Source: an uncultured Elusimicrobiales bacterium (GTDB taxonomy: Bacteria; Elusimicrobiota; Elusimicrobia; Elusimicrobiales; Elusimicrobiaceae). From it: DNA of 5,882 bases. Every line of letters begins with the position of its first letter. The stretch's first letter is position 1. Below, in pieces: positions 4,976 to 5,882 of the stretch. The stretch covers positions 1 through 5,882 of the forward strand of contig CAJOLM010000076.1 in the NCBI GenBank assembly GCA_905235355.1. The letters run 5' to 3'. Both the position numbers and the translations under genes were made by a program. The notes under the pieces were generated by a model. The model was not told the origin of the DNA and searched no databases. It saw nothing but the letters and a program-made list of their open reading frames with translations.

Positions 4976-5882
4976 ATGACGAAAGAATTATTTAAAAAAA
5001 TTGATGGATATAGAGATTTTATTATTGATATCCAGACCAAAATGACAGCGTGCCCGGCTATTACGCCGCATACGGAAGGAGGGTTGGGGGAAACAGCTAA
5101 AGCGGAAGTGTTACTTAAAACATTAAAAGCCATGAAATTTGACGAAGTGAAAGTAATTGAAGTAAAAGATGCCAAATCTCCGACGGGTGTTCGTCCGAAT
5201 ATCGTTGCCAAATACTATGGCAAAAACCGCCAGCGGACCTTGTGGGTAATGGCACACATGGATGTTGTGCCGCCGGGCGATTTAAGCATGTGGAAAACCG
5301 ATCCGTTTAAAGCGGTTGTGAAAGGAGATAAAATTTATGGCCGCGGTACAGAGGACAATCAGCAGGGGTTGGTATCCGGGCTTCTGGCTGTAAAAGCTAT
5401 GATGGGCGCGGGAATCCGCCCGCCGGTAAATTATGCATTGCTACTCAATGCAGATGAGGAAGTAGGTAGCGACTTTGGTATCGTGGCACTACTAAAAAAG
5501 CATAAAAATTTATTTAGCAAGCAAGACAGCTTTTTAGTGCCTGACGGCGGGAACCCCGAAGGTACTATGATTGAAATTGCCGAGAAAAATATGCTGTGGG
5601 TTAAATTTACCACACAGGGCAAACAAACCCACGCCTCTACACCCAATAACGGCAATAATGCTTATGTGGCCAGCAGCTATTTGATTGTGGCCTTGCGCAG
5701 CTTGTATAAAAAATTTAACAAGAAAAATAATTTGTTTGCGGATATCAATCACAGTGTTTTTGAGCCGACCAAACGCGAAGCAAACGTGCCCAATGTAAAC
5801 ACTATTCCGGGGCAAGATGTGTTCTATATGGACTGCCGCATATTGCCTTGCTACACGAACAAACAAGTGTTAGCGGAAGTGA
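4976..5882 (+). CDS. M20 family metallopeptidase / deacylase, C-terminus beyond window
   Basis: The frame stays open from ATG 4976 to the window end, giving 302 residues. By my recollection relatives are roughly 400 long, so about 100 residues are missing. The co-catalytic dizinc site of the M20 fold is nearly complete: H94 and the helper D96 in AHMDVVP, bridging D127 in GRGTEDNQQG, catalytic E161 and ligand E162 in NADEEVGS, and D190 in VPDGGNPEG. H219 in GKQTHAS marks the lid domain, which begins near 205. The final His ligand lies outside the window. The variants EDNQQG and PDGGNPEG point to a less studied M20 subgroup, also seen in archaea and Thermotogae, that is sometimes annotated as DapE- or ArgE-like or even as a diaminopimelate aminotransferase. 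From sequence it should hydrolyse an amide bond in a small peptide or N-acyl amino acid in the cytoplasm; no signal peptide is present. It follows the NIF3 gene in a likely operon. Confidence 0.9.
   Translation, partial: MTKELFKKIDGYRDFIIDIQTKMTACPAITPHTEGGLGETAKAEVLLKTLKAMKFDEVKVIEVKDAKSPTGVRPNIVAKYYGKNRQRTLWVMAHMDVVPPGDLSMWKTDPFKAVVKGDKIYGRGTEDNQQGLVSGLLAVKAMMGAGIRPPVNYALLLNADEEVGSDFGIVALLKKHKNLFSKQDSFLVPDGGNPEGTMIEIAEKNMLWVKFTTQGKQTHASTPNNGNNAYVASSYLIVALRSLYKKFNKKNNLFADINHSVFEPTKREANVPNVNTIPGQDVFYMDCRILPCYTNKQVLAEV

Noticed and set aside
4951..5866. Minus-strand frames at 4951-5211, 5431-5655 and 5534-5866
   Set aside because: All are antisense to the M20 peptidase, whose metal-site motifs are intact through this region. 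The frames also overlap one another.

Overview
The window reads as an ordinary, very compact stretch of bacterial chromosome. It holds six protein genes, two of them cut by the window ends, and only about 130 bases lie outside coding sequence (gaps of 83, 26 and 21 bases). I see no mobile element, CRISPR array, rRNA, tRNA or phage gene. The base composition is moderate, by eye in the mid-40s percent G+C, and looks even across the genes. The amidase has an N-terminal export signal and a periplasmic-type catalytic domain, which fits a diderm (Gram-negative-like) bacterium. The mix of families and the protein style remind me of a gut Elusimicrobiota genome, but this is a low-confidence impression. 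No gene here is diagnostic.

Layout. Bases 1-1498, minus strand: a dihydrolipoamide dehydrogenase (lpd), followed by the start of a SpoU/TrmH-class (TrmJ-like) RNA 2'-O-methyltransferase. The two overlap by an ATGA and are probably translationally coupled. Bases 1499-1581: a divergent promoter region. Bases 1582-2268, plus strand: radC, a JAMM/MPN-domain protein. It ends tail to tail with the next gene, sharing the four bases TTAA. Bases 2265-4175, minus strand: a secreted 636-residue N-acetylmuramoyl-L-alanine amidase with a long multi-part N-terminal region and a lysine-rich tail. Bases 4176-4201: only 26 bases separate two divergent start codons. Bases 4202-4954, plus strand: a NIF3/DUF34 dinuclear-metal protein. 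From 4976 to the window end, plus strand: an M20-family metallopeptidase with a strong ribosome binding site, probably in one operon with the NIF3 gene.

Functionally these are housekeeping genes without one shared pathway: redox cofactor recycling, RNA modification, a RadC protein of unclear role, cell-wall turnover, a poorly understood metal protein and peptide or amide hydrolysis. I do not see a new multi-gene system. The most interesting signal is in the gene junctions. Three starts (radC, amidase, NIF3) have no Shine-Dalgarno and a -10-like element almost touching the start codon, which suggests leaderless or near-leaderless mRNAs. Two others (lpd, M20) have textbook Shine-Dalgarno sequences.
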